Positions 7,475 through 9,340 of a DNA stretch of 9,340 nucleotides are shown in pieces. Where the stretch lies: NCBI GenBank assembly GCA_013213915.1, contig JABSRK010000133.1:1-9340 (forward strand), given 5' to 3'. Origin of the DNA: Planctomycetota bacterium (lineage in GTDB: Bacteria > Planctomycetota > GCA-002687715). Below the pieces are notes generated by a model. It was not told the origin of the DNA. It was given only the letters and a program-made list of their open reading frames with translations, and ran no database searches. Every line of letters starts with the position of its first letter. Position 1 is the first letter of the stretch. The translations under genes were made by a program, and so were the position numbers.

Positions 7475-9340
7475 GTGTCTTTGTTCCGCCTTTCTGTATG
7501 CCTCGTCGCGATCTCCGTTCCCCTGTTCGCACAGGGACTGCCACTCGAGGTCCACAACCCCACCTCCCAGTCGCTCACGCAGGAACCCGTCACCTTCGGC
7601 GTTCCCGTTCCGAGATTCGCCCAGCTCATCCGCAAGCTGGAGGACTTCAGCCTGGCCGTACGCGCCCCCAACGGTGACGTCGTGCCCCACCACTTTCGCA
7701 CCCTCTCGCGATGGGGTGGCAAACGCCACGACATGACGAAGTCCGTCAAATGGGTTCAGGTGACTTTTCTCGCGGACATCGCACCGAACTCCACCGCCAT
7801 CTACCACATCACCGGCGGCTGGCAGCCGAACGGAGAGATGCAAACCCATTTCCTCGCGGACCGCTTCGTCGTCTCACCCAAGCCCGGAACGTCCTTCACC
7901 ATCAGCCGCCAGGTCGCCAACCTGTTCAACGAAGTGATCGTGGATGGCCAGACCGTCGTCGCTGCGCCGGGCGGGGGCATCCGTATGACCGACCACCAGG
8001 GCGGTATCGTGACGGCGACGCCGAGCGAGACGTACCTCCAGGAAGTCAGCACGGTCAGGACCGTTGTCGTTCAGAAGGGCGCGCTCAGCAATAACCTCAA
8101 CTACGTCCTCCGGTACTACTTTCACACCGGACGCCAGGACGTCACCGTTGACTTCCGACTCCAGAACAACGGTCGCTACGGCCTCTTCTTCGGCGCCTCG
8201 GCCGCGAACAAATACTTCGACCACTGCCATCTCTGGCTCCCCATCGTCGGGGCCGGCTCTCAGGTCGTAACGCCCAGCGGAGTCCAGCAGGTCTCGGGGC
8301 AGGGCTTTGAAGTCAACCAGACCTTCCAGTGGGGTCCGAACCCCACCGACGCGATCTCCGGCTTCTCCTACGAGGAACGCTCGGGTTCGACCGTCCTCTC
8401 TACGGGCAACCGTCATGCCGGTGCGATCAACCTCGCCGGTTCGACTGGCGGCGTCACCGTGGCGATAGACCGCTTCTGGGAGAACTTCCCCAAGGCCTTC
8501 CGCGTGACCGGGAATGAAATCGAGGTCGGCCTGTGGCCGGAGTGGGGCAACGGCCCCGAATTCCGCGGCCAGTACGCCACCCTCACGTCGAGCGCTCCCG
8601 TAGATCCGCTCGCCCTCAACAACTACCGCTTCGAGGGCGGCCGCTGGAAGACGCACCGCCTCAAGTTCGAGTTCCATACCGGCGTGCAAACGGCCGACCG
8701 GGTCGCGCAGGTCGCCGAGCTCACCAACCGCCCGATCATGGGCCGGGCGCCCGGCTGGTGGGTCTCGCAAACGCATGCGACGGGCACGTTCTTCGCGCCG
8801 AAGCGTATCTGGGGCGAAGTCGGCTGCGACCGCATGGAACGCCAGTTCAAGATGCTGTGGGATGACAACGAAGCAGACTTCCAGTCCTCCGGCCTCGGCA
8901 AGATCGGATTCCGCAAATTTCGACAGCGCGGCGGCACGTACGGCGGCCGTCAATTCTACGGCTGGGAGAACCACGGCGACATCGTGTGGGGCGGCGGATA
9001 CGGCGGCATCCACTACGACTGGCCCTTCATGGTCATGATGGGGTGGGTCCGCGGCGGCAGCTATGAGTTCTATGACATCGCCCGTGATATGGCATGGCAC
9101 CGGCGCGACTACGCCCAGAACCACAGTACGGACCCGAACGAAGAGTGGCGCGGTTGCCAGTTCTACGAGAAAGGCTGGTGGCACGGCAACTACATGACCG
9201 GCCAGGCCAGTCACAACTGGCTTCACGGGCTGCTGCTTCACTACGTCACGACGGGCGACGAAGCCTCCTACGAGGCGGCCCTCGAAGCGCAGGACTACGT
9301 GTTGCGACACAGTCCGGGGAACTGGAACGGCTACTGGGGG
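7475..9340 (+). CDS. Secreted YetA/PcRGLX-like protein, putative polysaccharide lyase (PL26-related; 3' end beyond window)
   Basis: The frame is open for 622 codons to the window edge, with no stop. It begins with a signal peptide (hydrophobic 6-18, cleavage after LFA19 before Gln20). The mature N-terminus LEVHNPTSQS, then EPVTFGVPVPR, APNGDVVPHHFRTLSRW and KWVQVTFLADI, matches the pattern I recall for the N-terminal barrel of YetA/PcRGLX-like proteins. Beta-rich sequence continues to about residue 430. A helical part follows with GWENHGDIVWGGGYGG (496-511), HYDWPFM, FYDIARDMAWHRRDYAQNHS and SHNWLHG (579-585), then TGDEASYEAALEAQDY. These His/Trp-rich motifs resemble the alpha/alpha-barrel of the family, whose founding fungal enzyme is an exo-rhamnogalacturonan lyase. 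Action on pectin-like or other acidic polysaccharides outside the cytosol is inferred; substrate and catalytic residues cannot be read from this. Start is GTG 7475 with GGAGA six nt upstream. The family is often 800-900 residues, so about a third is probably missing. Confidence 0.82.
   Translation, partial: MSLFRLSVCLVAISVPLFAQGLPLEVHNPTSQSLTQEPVTFGVPVPRFAQLIRKLEDFSLAVRAPNGDVVPHHFRTLSRWGGKRHDMTKSVKWVQVTFLADIAPNSTAIYHITGGWQPNGEMQTHFLADRFVVSPKPGTSFTISRQVANLFNEVIVDGQTVVAAPGGGIRMTDHQGGIVTATPSETYLQEVSTVRTVVVQKGALSNNLNYVLRYYFHTGRQDVTVDFRLQNNGRYGLFFGASAANKYFDHCHLWLPIVGAGSQVVTPSGVQQVSGQGFEVNQTFQWGPNPTDAISGFSYEERSGSTVLSTGNRHAGAINLAGSTGGVTVAIDRFWENFPKAFRVTGNEIEVGLWPEWGNGPEFRGQYATLTSSAPVDPLALNNYRFEGGRWKTHRLKFEFHTGVQTADRVAQVAELTNRPIMGRAPGWWVSQTHATGTFFAPKRIWGEVGCDRMERQFKMLWDDNEADFQSSGLGKIGFRKFRQRGGTYGGRQFYGWENHGDIVWGGGYGGIHYDWPFMVMMGWVRGGSYEFYDIARDMAWHRRDYAQNHSTDPNEEWRGCQFYEKGWWHGNYMTGQASHNWLHGLLLHYVTTGDEASYEAALEAQDYVLRHSPGNWNGYWG

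Noticed and set aside
7300..7677. 125-codon plus-strand frame starting in the intergenic region
   Set aside because: It has no Shine-Dalgarno sequence and overlaps the first 200 bases of the lyase-like gene in another frame, while that gene has a good ribosome binding site and signal peptide.
7874..9310. 478-codon open frame on the minus strand opposite the lyase-like gene
   Set aside because: The plus-strand frame has a ribosome binding site, signal peptide and family motifs. The antisense product is Val/Ala/Arg-rich without recognisable structure.

Overview
The window is GC-rich bacterial chromosomal DNA with tightly packed genes and no tRNA, rRNA, CRISPR array, insertion sequence or phage gene that I can see. 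The two exported proteins both have a signal peptide ending in Ala followed by Gln. One of them looks like a large secreted carbohydrate-active enzyme of the YetA/PcRGLX type. Together with the GC content and several unplaced proteins, this suits an environmental bacterium such as a planctomycete or another polysaccharide degrader. The sequence does not settle the phylum.

Left part (1-2547, minus strand): a two-gene methionine operon. The first gene encodes an ArsR-type winged helix fused to a class I SAM-dependent methyltransferase domain. Its stop codon overlaps the start of metH in an ATGA junction, and the metH ribosome binding site lies inside its last codons. Only the first 527 residues of MetH (homocysteine domain and most of the folate domain) are in the window. 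The regulator has Thr at both positions where an arsenic-sensing ArsR has Cys, so it probably senses a metabolite, as described for the SAH-responsive SahR regulators. An imperfect palindrome fills the space between its putative -35 and -10 boxes.

Middle (2608-3999, plus strand): a divergent FAD-dependent glycerol-3-phosphate dehydrogenase (glpD) with a shortened C-terminal domain. It and the regulator each have a -10-like box exactly 6 nt before a start codon and no clear Shine-Dalgarno sequence, which suggests leaderless mRNAs.

Right-middle (3970-7142, minus strand): three genes in a row that I cannot assign to a pathway. They encode an exported protein (7142-6126), a cytosolic all-helical repeat protein resembling the DUF6880/SWIM-associated solenoids (6087-4795), and a single-pass membrane-anchored protein (4701-3970). 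The last runs 30 nt into the 3' end of glpD on the opposite strand.

Right end (7143-9340): a 332-base divergent intergenic region with two inverted repeats, then the start of a secreted YetA/PcRGLX-like (PL26-related) enzyme on the plus strand, cut off by the window edge after 622 codons.

Nothing here amounts to a clearly new system. The best leads are the self-regulated ArsR-methyltransferase/metH operon with its leaderless promoter geometry, the uncharacterised three-gene cluster, and the structured upstream region of the putative lyase.
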